From a virus: a stretch of DNA of 49,348 nucleotides. The stretch lies in the IMG/VR virus record IMGVR_UViG_3300046507_000289, positions 1 to 49,348 of that record. One strand, given 5' to 3'. The translations under genes were made by a program, and so were the position numbers. This document shows, piece by piece, positions 8,257 to 15,458 of this stretch (position 1 is its first letter; each line of letters begins with the position of its first letter). Under the pieces are notes generated by a model. That model saw only the letters and a program-made list of their open reading frames with translations. It made no database searches and was not told the origin of the DNA.

Positions 8257-9284
8257 AGCCGACGTTCCAGGTGCTGGCCAACAGCGCCGACATCACCGCC
8301 GTGGTCCTGGACCGCTTCATTTCGCTTTCGCTGACGGACGAAACCGGCATCACGTCCGACATGCTGGAAATCGTGCTGACCGACCACGACCCCGCCGCGC
8401 CCATTCAGAAGCCGCCGAAGGGCGCGGAACTGGAAGTGTTCCTGGGCTACGACGGCGCGAACGAGCGCATGGGCATGTTCGTCTGCGACGAAATCGAATA
8501 CAGCGGCTGGCCTGGTGAAATGATTATCAGGGCGCGCGGGGCCATCTTCGACAAGACGCCGAAGGGCAAAGCGAACCTGCAGAGCCAGAAGGAACGCAGC
8601 TGGCCAGCTGGCACGAAGCTGGGCGACATGGTGGCCAAGATCGCCAAGGAACACGGCATGGAACCCGCCGTGTCGGCGTCGCTGAAGTCCATCGTGCTGC
8701 CGCACATCGACCAGTCCAGCGAATCGGACCTGAACCTGCTGGTGCGCATCGGGAAGAAGTACGACGCCATCGTGAAGCCTGCGGACGGCAAGCTGGTCCT
8801 GGCCAAGCGCGGGGAATCCAAATCCGTCAGCGGCAAGAGCCTGGCGGCCATCGCCCTGACGCCTGCCAGCGGCATCACATCGTTCCGCGTCACCGAAACG
8901 GCGCGCGAGAGTTCCGGCACCGTCGTGGCCTACTACCACGCCACCAAGGCCAGCAAGCGGCACGAAGTGAAGGTGGGCGAAGGTGAGCCGGTGACGCGCC
9001 TGAAACAGTATTTCCCCGACCAGAAGATGGCGAAGGCGGCGGCCCAGGCCGAACTGGCAAAGCGCGACCGCCAGAAGTCAACGCTGTCCCTGGCCATGCC
9101 GGGGCGCAACGACCTGGCCGCCGAATGCCCGCTGACCCTGGCAGGCTTCCGTGACGGCGTGGACGGCAGCTACACCATCACCCGAGTGGCGCACACGGTC
9201 ACGAAGGACGGCGGCTACAGCTGCCAGTTGGAAGCGGAACTGCCGACCGAAGGCGGGGACAAAGTGCAGGATGAGCCGCAGTGA
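8247..9284 (+). CDS. D: Baseplate hub protein D
   Basis: A 345-residue protein starting at GTG 8247, overlapping X by 10 bases. It matches the P2 gpD / phage late control family: N-terminal beta domain (FQVLANSADITAVVLDRFISLSLTDETG), the EVFLGYDG and MGMFVCDEIEYSGWPGEMIIRARG strands, and C-terminal DGSYTITRVAHTVTKDGGYSCQLEAEL. It forms the central hub to which the gpV spike attaches and is the tail operon's last gene. Confidence 0.93.
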   Translation: MGLKPTFQVLANSADITAVVLDRFISLSLTDETGITSDMLEIVLTDHDPAAPIQKPPKGAELEVFLGYDGANERMGMFVCDEIEYSGWPGEMIIRARGAIFDKTPKGKANLQSQKERSWPAGTKLGDMVAKIAKEHGMEPAVSASLKSIVLPHIDQSSESDLNLLVRIGKKYDAIVKPADGKLVLAKRGESKSVSGKSLAAIALTPASGITSFRVTETARESSGTVVAYYHATKASKRHEVKVGEGEPVTRLKQYFPDQKMAKAAAQAELAKRDRQKSTLSLAMPGRNDLAAECPLTLAGFRDGVDGSYTITRVAHTVTKDGGYSCQLEAELPTEGGDKVQDEPQ

Positions 9285-9314
9285 TGAGGCGTTGCGCTGC
9301 GTGATGGATTTTCG

Positions 9315-9326
9315 AAACCGCTACCA
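9315..9326 (+). repeat. Arm-type repeat 1 (AAACCGCTACCA)
   Basis: Left member of a 13-bp inverted repeat (9315-9327 with 9351-9363). It differs by one base from two tandem copies of AAACCGCGACCA at 9609-9632 on the other side of the tRNA. Probable integrase arm site. Confidence 0.6.
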
Positions 9327-9351
9327 ATACCGATACCAAATCGGGGAAAGT

Positions 9352-9363
9352 TGGTAGCGGTTT
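9352..9363 (-). repeat. Arm-type repeat 2 (inverted copy)
   Basis: Reverse complement of AAACCGCTACCA, ending exactly at the 3' terminal base of the tRNA CCA. Between repeats 1 and 2 lies a small hairpin CCGAT-ACCAA-ATCGG (9330-9344). Confidence 0.6.
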
Positions 9364-9437
9364 GGTGGGCGGGGTGGGTATCGAACCCACGACCATTCGA
9401 TTAAAAGTCGAATGCTCTACCACTGAGCTACCCGCCC
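9363..9437 (-). tRNA. tRNA-Lys (anticodon UUU)
   Basis: Complete cloverleaf on the minus strand: acceptor GGGCGGG / CCCGCCC, D arm GCTCAGTGGTAGAGC, anticodon stem TTCGA / TCGAA around loop CTTTTAA, T arm GTGGG-TTCGATA-CCCAC, discriminator A and encoded CCA (9363-9365). It stands between D and the integrase gene, so it is probably both a functional tRNA and the attP core, the host target being a tRNA-Lys gene. A full copy, not just the 3' end, is present. Confidence 0.93.
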
Positions 9438-9608
9438 AAAGCCACCTGATAACCTAAGCAGAACAAAACTGTTTAAAAGTCAGTTCGGATGCGATAACGT
9501 GGGTTCACGACGCGTCACGCCGCATCATCGCAAGCCACTGAAAAACTTGCGCATTTTGGCTATTGCCGTCGTAAGTGCTGATGCCGTAATGGATAAAGCA
9601 CTTTCCGC

Positions 9609-9632
9609 AAACCGCGACCAAAACCGCGACCA
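9609..9632 (+). repeat. Arm-type repeats 3 and 4 (tandem AAACCGCGACCA)
   Basis: Perfect tandem duplication of a 12-bp unit, 18 bases upstream of the integrase ATG, so integrase binding here could also repress its own gene. Confidence 0.65.
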
Positions 9633-9650
9633 ACATGGGCTAGTACAGAC

Positions 9651-10892
9651 ATGCTGACCGACTCCCAAGTGAAGAAAGCCGTATCCAGCGCCCGCGCCGA
9701 TGCCGTCCTGAACGATGGCGCGCAAGGCAAGGGCGGCGGATCGCTGCGCCTGAAAATCCGCGTTGGCGCACGCGGCACGACGGCCACCTGGTTTGCCTGG
9801 TGGCAGGAAGGCGGGAAGCCGAAGACCGCGACGCTGGGCCGTTACCCTGACCTGTCGCTGGCCGACGCCCGCGTGGCGGCTGCCAAGGCTGTGGCCGATG
9901 CGAAGAACCCGGCACCGGCCCAGGTCGAAGAGTCGAACCGCACCGTGGCAAAGCTGTTCGCTGGGTACATCAACAGCATGCGCCAGGACGGCAAAAGCAG
10001 CGCCGATGAAGTCGAAGGCCGCCTGGCCCTGGCTTCCGCCGCGCTGGGGCCGGACAAGCCAGCGGGCGACGTGACGCCCGCCGACATTGCCGCCGTCCTG
10101 AAACCAATTCATGACCGTGGCGCGCGGGTCATGGCCGACCGCATGCGGGCCTACCTGTCGGCAGCCTTCAACTGGGGCATTGAGGCTACGCACGACTACC
10201 GGGCCAAGGTCCGCCAGGACTGGGGGATTAAGGTCAATCCGGCTGCCCAGGTGAAGCGCGACACGAAGGCGAACACGACCCGCGAACGGCACCTGTCGGC
10301 GGACGAACTGGCGACGCTGTGGGCGGCCATGGACGGCGCAGGATTCGCGGACGGCACCGGGGCGGCTATCCGGCTGATGATCTGCTGCGGCCAGCGCGTG
10401 CGGGAAACCATGCGACTGGAAGGCCGCGACATCGACCTGGAAGCTGGCCTGTGGACCATGCCCGCGAAGAAGACGAAGGGCGGCAAGTACCGCCACACGA
10501 TCCCGCTGCCAGCCCAGGCGCTTCCAATCCTGCGCCAGCTGATCGCCAAGCACGGCGACGGCTGGCTGTTCCCTGCCCGCCACGGCGAAAGCGACCTGCA
10601 GCTGGCGTCATCCATCGGCAAGGCCATCCGGCGCTGGCTGGTCGAGAATGGCGGCGAACGGTTCCAGGCCCGCGACCTGCGCCGTACCTGGAAGTCCCGC
10701 GCTGGCGACGCTGGCGTGGACAGGTTCGTGCGCGACCTGATCCAGCAGCACGCGAAGAACGACACCGGCAGCAAGCACTACGACCGCACCGACTACCTGC
10801 CGCAGATGCGCCAGGCGATGGCGACCTGGGAATCTTGGCTATCGGAAAACGTTACCGATAGGAAAAATCAATCACACGCGCTGGCGGCGTGA
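9651..10892 (+). CDS. int: Site-specific tyrosine integrase
   Basis: A 413-residue tyrosine recombinase. Residues 1-~90 are the DUF4102 arm-binding domain (MLTDSQVKKAVSSARADAVLNDG..LRLKIRVGARGTTATWFAWW, GRYPDLSLADARVAA). A core-binding helical domain follows, then the catalytic domain with GQRVRETMRLEGRDI (first Arg), RHTIPLPAQALPILRQL (Lys strand), FQARDLRRTWKSR (Arg box; the usual His of HDLRRT is Arg) and KHYDRTDYLPQMR (Tyr nucleophile). It should integrate the phage at a tRNA-Lys gene. ATG 9651 is used; no strong Shine-Dalgarno sequence is visible. No excisionase is recognisable nearby. Confidence 0.93.
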   Translation: MLTDSQVKKAVSSARADAVLNDGAQGKGGGSLRLKIRVGARGTTATWFAWWQEGGKPKTATLGRYPDLSLADARVAAAKAVADAKNPAPAQVEESNRTVAKLFAGYINSMRQDGKSSADEVEGRLALASAALGPDKPAGDVTPADIAAVLKPIHDRGARVMADRMRAYLSAAFNWGIEATHDYRAKVRQDWGIKVNPAAQVKRDTKANTTRERHLSADELATLWAAMDGAGFADGTGAAIRLMICCGQRVRETMRLEGRDIDLEAGLWTMPAKKTKGGKYRHTIPLPAQALPILRQLIAKHGDGWLFPARHGESDLQLASSIGKAIRRWLVENGGERFQARDLRRTWKSRAGDAGVDRFVRDLIQQHAKNDTGSKHYDRTDYLPQMRQAMATWESWLSENVTDRKNQSHALAA

Positions 10893-10895
10893 TGG

Positions 10896-11270
10896 CATAA
10901 TGCAACTTCACTGATGCGCAAGTACGTTGAAGCCAGTAGGGAACGCCTAGCAAGTACCGAAAACGACGGAACCGAACGCCCTATATGTGAGCCGAGGACG
11001 GAAGGCAGATGCCGTGACAGCCTGGAAAGACAGGCATTCCCGATAAGCGCATTGCGTGCAGTGCTTTTATCGGGTCTGGATGACGGTTGAGGGTACTCAA
11101 GACGGACCCCGTAAATGTCTAGCTGAACCCCAGGTTGGCGACCACAAAGCCTGACTGCTTGGAAAGACAGGCTCCAAACACCTTAAACGTGAATCGGCAA
11201 TGACGCAGGAAGCCTGCCGAGCCGCGCCGGAAACCGGCACAAGAACCCGCCTTCGTGGCGGGTTTTTCGT
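10896..11270 (+). ncRNA. Putative structured noncoding RNA with intrinsic terminator
   Basis: This stretch of ~375 bases between integrase and the next cassette has no credible gene. It begins near a -10-like CATAAT (10896-10901) and ends in a strong terminator. Between are many stable hairpins: GCCTG-GAAAGA-CAGGC (11020-11035); CCCGATAA..TTATCGGG (11039-11074) with inner GCATT/AGTGC; TTGAG-GGTA-CTCAA (11087-11100); GCAGG-AAG-CCTGC (11205-11217); GCCGG-AAA-CCGGC (11226-11238). GGAAAGACAGGC occurs twice (11024 and 11161). I see no match to tmRNA, RNase P, 6S or self-splicing intron cores. The class is unknown; a long leader of the following cassette is the alternative. Confidence 0.45.
11244..11270 (+). 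terminator. Intrinsic terminator ending the putative RNA
   Basis: ACCCGCC (11245-11251), loop TTCGT, GGCGGGT (11257-11263) followed by TTTTCGTTT. Confidence 0.88.
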
Positions 11271-11279
11271 TTGTGCTGC

Positions 11280-11297
11280 GGAAAAACCACCAGAGGA
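11280..11297 (+). repeat. 19-bp gene-boundary repeat, copy 2 (18 of 19 bases)
   Basis: GGAAAAACCACCAGAGGA then T, just after the terminator and 71 bases ahead of the ATG at 11351. Noncoding here. Confidence 0.85.
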
Positions 11298-11350
11298 TGC
11301 GGCGGGTCAAACGCGGCACCATGGCTGAATCAAATTCACTGTGGGCCATC

Positions 11351-11770
11351 ATGACCATTCAACTTTCTACCCTCGTCCGCAACGCGCGCCTGGATGCCGT
11401 CGAAGTCCAGGCTGGCGTATCCCCGAAGCTGCGCCTGTATTCCGGTGCGCAGCCAGCCAACTGCGCGGCAGCCCGCACCGGCACGCTGGTCGCTGAAATA
11501 ACCCTGCCCGCTGACTGGGCCGCAAACGCCGCCAACGGCAGCAAGACCCTGGCAGGCGCTTGGGCTGGCGTGGGCGCTGCCGCTGCAGGCACCGGCACAG
11601 TGGTGGGCCACTTCGCGCTGATGGATAACGCGGGCACCACCTGCCACATGCAGGGCAAGGTCGGCGCTACCGGCGACGGCACCGCAGACCTGACCCTGGA
11701 CAACGTGAACGTTGCCCAGAACCAGGCGGTGAACATCACCAGCTGGACCCTGACGGACGCGAACGCATGA
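11351..11770 (+). CDS. Small virion-like protein, first gene of the post-integrase cassette
   Basis: A 139-residue protein, mostly beta-strand, with the pattern TLVRNARLDAVEVQAGVSPKLRLYSGAQPANCAA, then LVAEITLPADW and a Thr/Gly-rich second half ending VAQNQAVNITSWTLTDANA. I know similar short proteins from other phage genomes, where they sit beside fibre or adhesin genes. In-frame upstream starts exist at 11297 and 11321; 11351 is preferred because the homologous pattern starts with MTIQLS. None has a clear ribosome binding site. The gene overlaps the next by four bases (ATGA). Probable structural role; no specific function assigned. Confidence 0.65.
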   Translation: MTIQLSTLVRNARLDAVEVQAGVSPKLRLYSGAQPANCAAARTGTLVAEITLPADWAANAANGSKTLAGAWAGVGAAAAGTGTVVGHFALMDNAGTTCHMQGKVGATGDGTADLTLDNVNVAQNQAVNITSWTLTDANA

Positions 11771-12066
11771 GCTACAGCGACACTTTCAACGCCGTCAACG
11801 ACCCTGCTTTCCAGGGGCGCTGCCTGGTGGCTATGTGGAGAGCGGCCCAGGACGTTGCGGCGGAAGCCGAAACCACGCCGAACCACCAGGCCCGCAAGGA
11901 CTGGGCTTCGCGTGTTCTGCAGGACAAGGCGAACATCACGCCGCGCCAGTTGGTCATGCAGGTCATGCGCAACCCGACTATTGCCGGTGCAGGCACCGCT
12001 GCGCCTGACGGCGATATTCAGTTCCAGGTCAATTCCGTCCTGGATTCCATCATCGCAATCGGCTGA
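11767..12066 (+). CDS. Hypothetical small structural-type protein
   Basis: A 99-residue, mainly alpha-helical protein (SYSDTFNAVNDPAFQGRCLVAMWRAAQDVAAEAE..NHQARKDWASRVLQDK) with a Gly-rich end. Its ATG overlaps the previous stop and the next gene starts two bases after its own stop, so the four small genes form a tight operon. No family is recognised with confidence; it resembles small proteins that travel with phage adhesin cassettes. Confidence 0.65.
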   Translation: MSYSDTFNAVNDPAFQGRCLVAMWRAAQDVAAEAETTPNHQARKDWASRVLQDKANITPRQLVMQVMRNPTIAGAGTAAPDGDIQFQVNSVLDSIIAIG

Positions 12067-12068
12067 AC

Positions 12069-12539
12069 ATGACCACTGCGAAAATCATTCAAGGCGCGCG
12101 CAATCAGCTGTCCGGCGCAGCTGCGGCGCTGAACAATCTGGCAAACGGTGCGTATGCCGTTATCGGGACCATCGCGCACAACAGCGGCGGCAAGGTCCCG
12201 CTGGACTGCATGGTGGAACTGTCCGCAACCCCTGGCACCGTCAGCGGCAACAAGCAGCTGGTTCTGTTCGCGCAGGTTTCGCTGGATGGATCGAATTTCA
12301 CCACCGGACCAACTTCCGGCACCACCACCACGGATGAAGCGAACCTGGTCCTGATCGGCTATCTGCCGCTGAACAGCAGCGCCGCACAGCAACGCCGCGT
12401 GTTTTCGCTCGCGCAGGCATTCCCTGGCTATGTTCTGCCGTTCGCATCCAAGCTGATCGTGAAGAACGACAGCGGCGCGGCGCTTGCAGCTTCTGGCCAC
12501 GATGTCTACACGCTTGACGACAGCGGCGACCTGACCTGA
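12069..12539 (+). CDS. Hypothetical beta-rich structural-type protein
   Basis: A 156-residue protein with alternating strands (YAVIGTIAHNSGGKVPLDCMVELSAT, NKQLVLFAQVSLDGSNFTTG, FPGYVLPFASKLIVKNDSG) and an Ala/Asn-rich start. This reads like a small virion decoration or adapter protein. It lies directly upstream of the large repeat protein. No enzyme motif is visible and function is unknown. Confidence 0.65.
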   Translation: MTTAKIIQGARNQLSGAAAALNNLANGAYAVIGTIAHNSGGKVPLDCMVELSATPGTVSGNKQLVLFAQVSLDGSNFTTGPTSGTTTTDEANLVLIGYLPLNSSAAQQRRVFSLAQAFPGYVLPFASKLIVKNDSGAALAASGHDVYTLDDSGDLT

Positions 12540-12548
12540 TAGGCCGCC

Positions 12549-14084
12549 GTGGCACTGATCCGACAGCTTAGAAACACCCAGCAGCCGCAGCAGGGCGCGC
12601 AGATCGACTGGGCGAACCCGCTGACGCGGGGGCTGGCGTTCGCCTATGTTCCAGGCGTGCCGTGGGACTTGGTTGGCAAGTTCGGTGGCGCGCAGATTTC
12701 AGGCGGCGCAACCCGCCAGGGCGGCTCACTGCTGGTATCTGGCGCGGCGAGCAACGGCCTGAACCTTGGTTCTGGCGCTGTGCTGGGTTCGCTCCAAAAT
12801 TCATCCGTCGTCGTCGTCGCTGGCGTAACCACAGCCAACGGCAAGGCGCTTTATTGCGAGCGCGCGGCCAGCGGAAATGACATCTACAAGCTGGAAATTG
12901 CCGGTGCGTTTGGCTCAGCGCAGTTCACATACCGCAATGACGGCGGAACGCTACTCCAAACAAATACCGCTGCCGCTGGTGCTGTCGATGGGGCGCAGCG
13001 CCTATTTGCGATTACCAAGAATGGGACGGCACACGCAGTCTATTGCGGGCCGATAGGCACCACATCAACGGCCCCCACGCTTTCGGCCACCGGAACGATT
13101 GGCAGCGGCAGCACGGCATTTTCTAATGCTGGAATCGTGCGCTCTGTTGGCTATGACGTGGCTGACTCAAGCGCGAACGCATCCGGCCACATGGACCTGG
13201 TTCTGGGCTATGCACGCACGCTGCAGCCGGACGAAATCGCATCGCTACGGGCCAATCCCTGGCAAATTTTCAAGGCACCGAACCGGCGACTGTGGACCGT
13301 TGCCGCTGCGACTGGCACACCCACCGGCGTCAATGGCAGCCTGAACGTGACCTTGGGGGCTATCAGCCTGGCGGCTACCGGCACCGCGCCTATCGGTGGG
13401 GCTGCGGCAATCACGTTGGGGACACTTGTCGATTCTGCCAGCGGCACCACTACCGCAGCAGGTTCAGTGGCCGCGATCTTGGGCCAGCTGACTGCTGGCG
13501 GGCTTGGTACTGTCACCGCGTTCGGCGCGCTGGAAGTCACGCTGGGCAGCCTGGCACTGACGGCGGCAGGCTCTGCGCCCGCTGCAGGCAATCTGTCAAG
13601 CACACTGGCCCCGCTGACGCTGGCCGCATCCGGTGGCGTACAGGCGTCGGCAGGATTGACGGCGGCGCTGGCCCCGCTGACGTTGGTTGCAACGGGCACG
13701 GCACCGAATCCGCAGGTGCAACAGCCATCAGAGGCCACAGGGCAGCTTTCCAGATCGCTGGGCAGCCTGACCCTGGCCGCCACCGGCACCGCGCCAGCTG
13801 GCGGGCAGGCATCCATCACGCTGGGCGTCCTGGCAGCATCGGCAGCCGGGGCCGCACCTGTCGCTGGCCAGGCTGGCATAACGCTGGGCGCGCTGTCCCT
13901 GCAGGCATACGGCGGCGTGCCGGTGACTGGCAGCGGGCAGGCGATGCTGGGCGAACTGGCGCTGACGGCCACGGCAGGCATGTTCGTGTTCACGCGCAGC
14001 GAAGCACGCACATACACCGTGCAGCCAGAGAACAGGCAATATGACATCGAACCGGAAGACCGGACGTATTGGATTGAACCATGA
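12549..14084 (+). CDS. LamG-like protein with Ala/Gly/Thr repeat stalk (putative adhesin or fibre)
   Basis: A 511-residue protein starting at GTG 12549. Residues ~15-250 look like a concanavalin/LamG-type jelly roll (NPLTRGLAFAYVPGVPWDL, then GHMDLVLGYARTLQPDEIASLRANPWQIFKAPNRRLW, a typical end of phage LamG modules). Residues ~262-475 consist of about eight imperfect repeats of ~25 residues with the pattern G-x-L-x-x-x-L-G-x-L-x-L-x-A-x-G-x-AP-x-x-G. The end (SEARTYTVQPENRQYDIEPEDRTYWIEP) is a tail found on many phage virion proteins. The likely role is a virion-displayed sugar-binding or fibre-attachment protein. It is separated from the main structural operon by the integrase. Confidence 0.75.
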   Translation: MALIRQLRNTQQPQQGAQIDWANPLTRGLAFAYVPGVPWDLVGKFGGAQISGGATRQGGSLLVSGAASNGLNLGSGAVLGSLQNSSVVVVAGVTTANGKALYCERAASGNDIYKLEIAGAFGSAQFTYRNDGGTLLQTNTAAAGAVDGAQRLFAITKNGTAHAVYCGPIGTTSTAPTLSATGTIGSGSTAFSNAGIVRSVGYDVADSSANASGHMDLVLGYARTLQPDEIASLRANPWQIFKAPNRRLWTVAAATGTPTGVNGSLNVTLGAISLAATGTAPIGGAAAITLGTLVDSASGTTTAAGSVAAILGQLTAGGLGTVTAFGALEVTLGSLALTAAGSAPAAGNLSSTLAPLTLAASGGVQASAGLTAALAPLTLVATGTAPNPQVQQPSEATGQLSRSLGSLTLAATGTAPAGGQASITLGVLAASAAGAAPVAGQAGITLGALSLQAYGGVPVTGSGQAMLGELALTATAGMFVFTRSEARTYTVQPENRQYDIEPEDRTYWIEP

Positions 14085-14386
14085 GCGAATACAAACTGAA
14101 CAAGCAGGGCATCCCTGTTATCGAGAAGCGGGCAGGATCGCAGCTTGATTACTGCTTCAACTGGTCCAGGTGGCTGGCCCCGATCAACGACACCATTGCC
14201 AGCTACACCGTCAACGTTCCGCCTGCGCTGACCAGGGCAGGCGTTATGCTGGATGACGGCAAGGTGGACGTTTGGCTGGACGGCGGCGTGGTGGGCTATG
14301 ACCACCAGGTGCGCTGCGACATCGTGACGAACAGCAGCCCACCGCGCAAGGAATCGCAGACGATCATCGTGCGCATCATCCCATGA
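14081..14386 (+). CDS. Putative fibre-tail adaptor-type protein
   Basis: A 101-residue protein with pattern KRAGSQLDYCFNWSRWLAPINDTIASYTVNV, then DVWLDGGVVGYDHQVRCDIVTN..RKESQTIIVRI. This is the layout of small phage proteins annotated as fibre-tail adaptors, an Ig-like beta fold with the DTI and GG-xx-Y signatures. It overlaps the LamG-like gene by four bases and closes the cassette before a terminator, suggesting the two proteins act together on the virion. Confidence 0.65.
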   Translation: MSEYKLNKQGIPVIEKRAGSQLDYCFNWSRWLAPINDTIASYTVNVPPALTRAGVMLDDGKVDVWLDGGVVGYDHQVRCDIVTNSSPPRKESQTIIVRIIP

Positions 14387-14417
14387 AAAAACCCGCCAGC
14401 TGGCGGGTTCTTCGTTT
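14384..14417. terminator. Bidirectional intrinsic terminator
   Basis: A perfect 20-bp palindrome AACCCGCCAGCTGGCGGGTT (14390-14409). The minus side has a run of six T (better terminator); the plus side has TCTTCGTTT. It separates the convergent plus cassette and the minus-strand protease gene. Confidence 0.85.
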
Positions 14418-15142
14418 CAGGCGTCTGCGTCGTCATCCCCGCCAGCATCGTCCGCACCTTCCACTTCCATGCCGCCATGCACAGGGCAGCATGCGCCGTA
14501 TTTCAGCGCCCACTTCTTCGACAGCCGCACCGTGTAGCCGCAGGGCTGGCCAGGTTCCGTGTCGCCGCTGCCGTCAGCTGGTGCGATGGCCTGGCAGGTG
14601 GCCTTCAGCATGCGGGTGGACTGCTTTTTCTTCTGGTTGCTGCTGCCGCGTTCCGGCACGTCGCCATCGACCTGCCCTTCCTCTTGGCCTGGCGCTGGCT
14701 GGCTGCCGTTGTAGCCACGCGATCCCGGCCAAGTCAGGCGGGCGTGCGGGATTGGCCCCAGCTGGTCAATCAGCGGCTTGGCGTATTCGATGAACTTCGG
14801 GCCTGGCGTGGTCGAGTTCAGCGGGCGGTTCAGGCCCAGGGCCAGCACCACCTTGGCAAAGTCGCCCTTGTGGCCAGCATCGAAACCGACAGCCGCATGG
14901 GTCAGTTCGTGCGCCAGGTCGCCCGCAATCATCATCGTGTCGTCCTGGTCAGGGCGGATGAAAATCTGGAATGCACCGTCTGCACTGCGCGACTTGTGCC
15001 AGCATTCGGCGCTTGCGTGGCCATCCTTGCCGCTGGATGGGAAGCCGATTGCAACATGGAATTTCGGCAGTGCGTGGCCCAGTTCTTCAAAGCGCGGGGC
15101 CATCAGTGAAGCAAGTTCATTCAACCAAGTTTCGCGGTTCAT
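14417..15142 (-). CDS. SprT-like zinc metalloprotease
   Basis: A 241-residue protein. Residues 1-95 are a SprT/zincin domain: HELTH (HExxH) at 78-82 and GH at 90-91 providing the third ligand in DAGHKGDF. The centre is a low-complexity linker (PAPGQEEGQVDGDVPERGSSNQKKK). Residues ~180-225 contain Cys residues (ATCQAI.., QPCGYTVRL, ACCPVHGGM) suggesting a zinc ribbon, as in SprT proteins. The C-terminus is very acidic. SprT/Spartan proteins can cleave DNA-crosslinked proteins; the target here is unknown. It has its own promoter upstream, with two GTTTAAAC sites. Its ribosome binding site GAAAGG is eight bases before ATG. Confidence 0.82.
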   Translation of the reverse strand: MNRETWLNELASLMAPRFEELGHALPKFHVAIGFPSSGKDGHASAECWHKSRSADGAFQIFIRPDQDDTMMIAGDLAHELTHAAVGFDAGHKGDFAKVVLALGLNRPLNSTTPGPKFIEYAKPLIDQLGPIPHARLTWPGSRGYNGSQPAPGQEEGQVDGDVPERGSSNQKKKQSTRMLKATCQAIAPADGSGDTEPGQPCGYTVRLSKKWALKYGACCPVHGGMEVEGADDAGGDDDADA

Positions 15143-15158
15143 AATTGCCTTTCAAAGT

Positions 15159-15166
15159 GTTTAAAC
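15159..15166. repeat. GTTTAAAC palindrome, copy 3
   Basis: Intergenic, in the 5' leader of the minus-strand protease gene, 16 bases upstream of its ATG. Confidence 0.8.
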
Positions 15167-15175
15167 AATGGAAGT

Positions 15176-15205
15176 ATTCTACGGTATAAAAACGTTTAAA
15201 CGCAA
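15176..15205 (-). promoter_or_regulatory. Predicted promoter of the SprT-like gene
   Basis: On the minus strand TTGCGT (15205-15200), an 18-base spacer and TAGAAT (15181-15176). A GTTTAAAC site overlaps the -35 edge and spacer (15194-15201), and another lies just downstream, so both are placed as operators would be. Confidence 0.6.
15194..15201. repeat. GTTTAAAC palindrome, copy 4
   Basis: Intergenic, inside the predicted minus-strand promoter, 35 bases (centre to centre) from copy 3. Confidence 0.8.
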
Positions 15206-15212
15206 TACATCC

Positions 15213-15238
15213 AAAGAAAAACCCGCCGTGGCGGGTTC
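15213..15238 (-). terminator. Intrinsic terminator of the minus-strand recombination operon
   Basis: ACCCGCC-GT-GGCGGGT (15221-15236) with a T-rich tail TTTTCTTT on the minus strand, placed directly after the last gene of the operon. Confidence 0.85.
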
Positions 15239-15242
15239 CTCA

Positions 15243-15458
15243 TTACTTCAGCTGGTTGTCGTTCGCGGCCTGATGGATGCGCAGCTGTCGCGCCGCCGTG
15301 GTCCTGGCCACCGTTTCGTCGGCGGCAATGCCGTGGCGCTGGTACTGCCTTGGCGTCGCCGCGTTCTTCGGCATTCGGAACGCTGGCGGCACGTCAAGCC
15401 GCCAGGACCATCGGCCCTTGTGCGGGCCGCGTGTGATGGGTGCTACTGTGGCGGACAT
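15243..15458 (-). CDS. Hypothetical basic 71-residue protein
   Basis: Last gene of the recombination operon; its ATG overlaps the SSB stop codon. The sequence is basic (TRGPHKGRWSWRLDVPPAFRMPKNAATPRQYQRHG) and ends in QAANDNQLK, one of the ANDN motifs (GCGAACGACAAC on the minus strand, 15255-15266). No family is recognised. Its place after SSB suggests a DNA-related accessory role, which is inference only. Confidence 0.65.
   Translation of the reverse strand: MSATVAPITRGPHKGRWSWRLDVPPAFRMPKNAATPRQYQRHGIAADETVARTTAARQLRIHQAANDNQLK

Larger units (their letters stand above)
9315..9632. other. Predicted attP region
   Basis: The stretch from D to the integrase has no gene except the tRNA. It holds four 12-bp repeats: an inverted pair at 9315/9352 and a tandem direct pair at 9609/9621, on opposite sides of the tRNA. 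This is the layout of arm-type sites around a core for lambda-type tyrosine integrases. A GTTTAAAA near-palindrome lies at 9471-9478. The core is assumed to lie within the tRNA; its exact crossover is not visible. Confidence 0.6.

Noticed and set aside
10896-11270. Group I or II intron, tmRNA or RNase P RNA
   Set aside because: Conserved cores (for example group I P7 region, domain V of group II introns, a tRNA-like end) are not visible.
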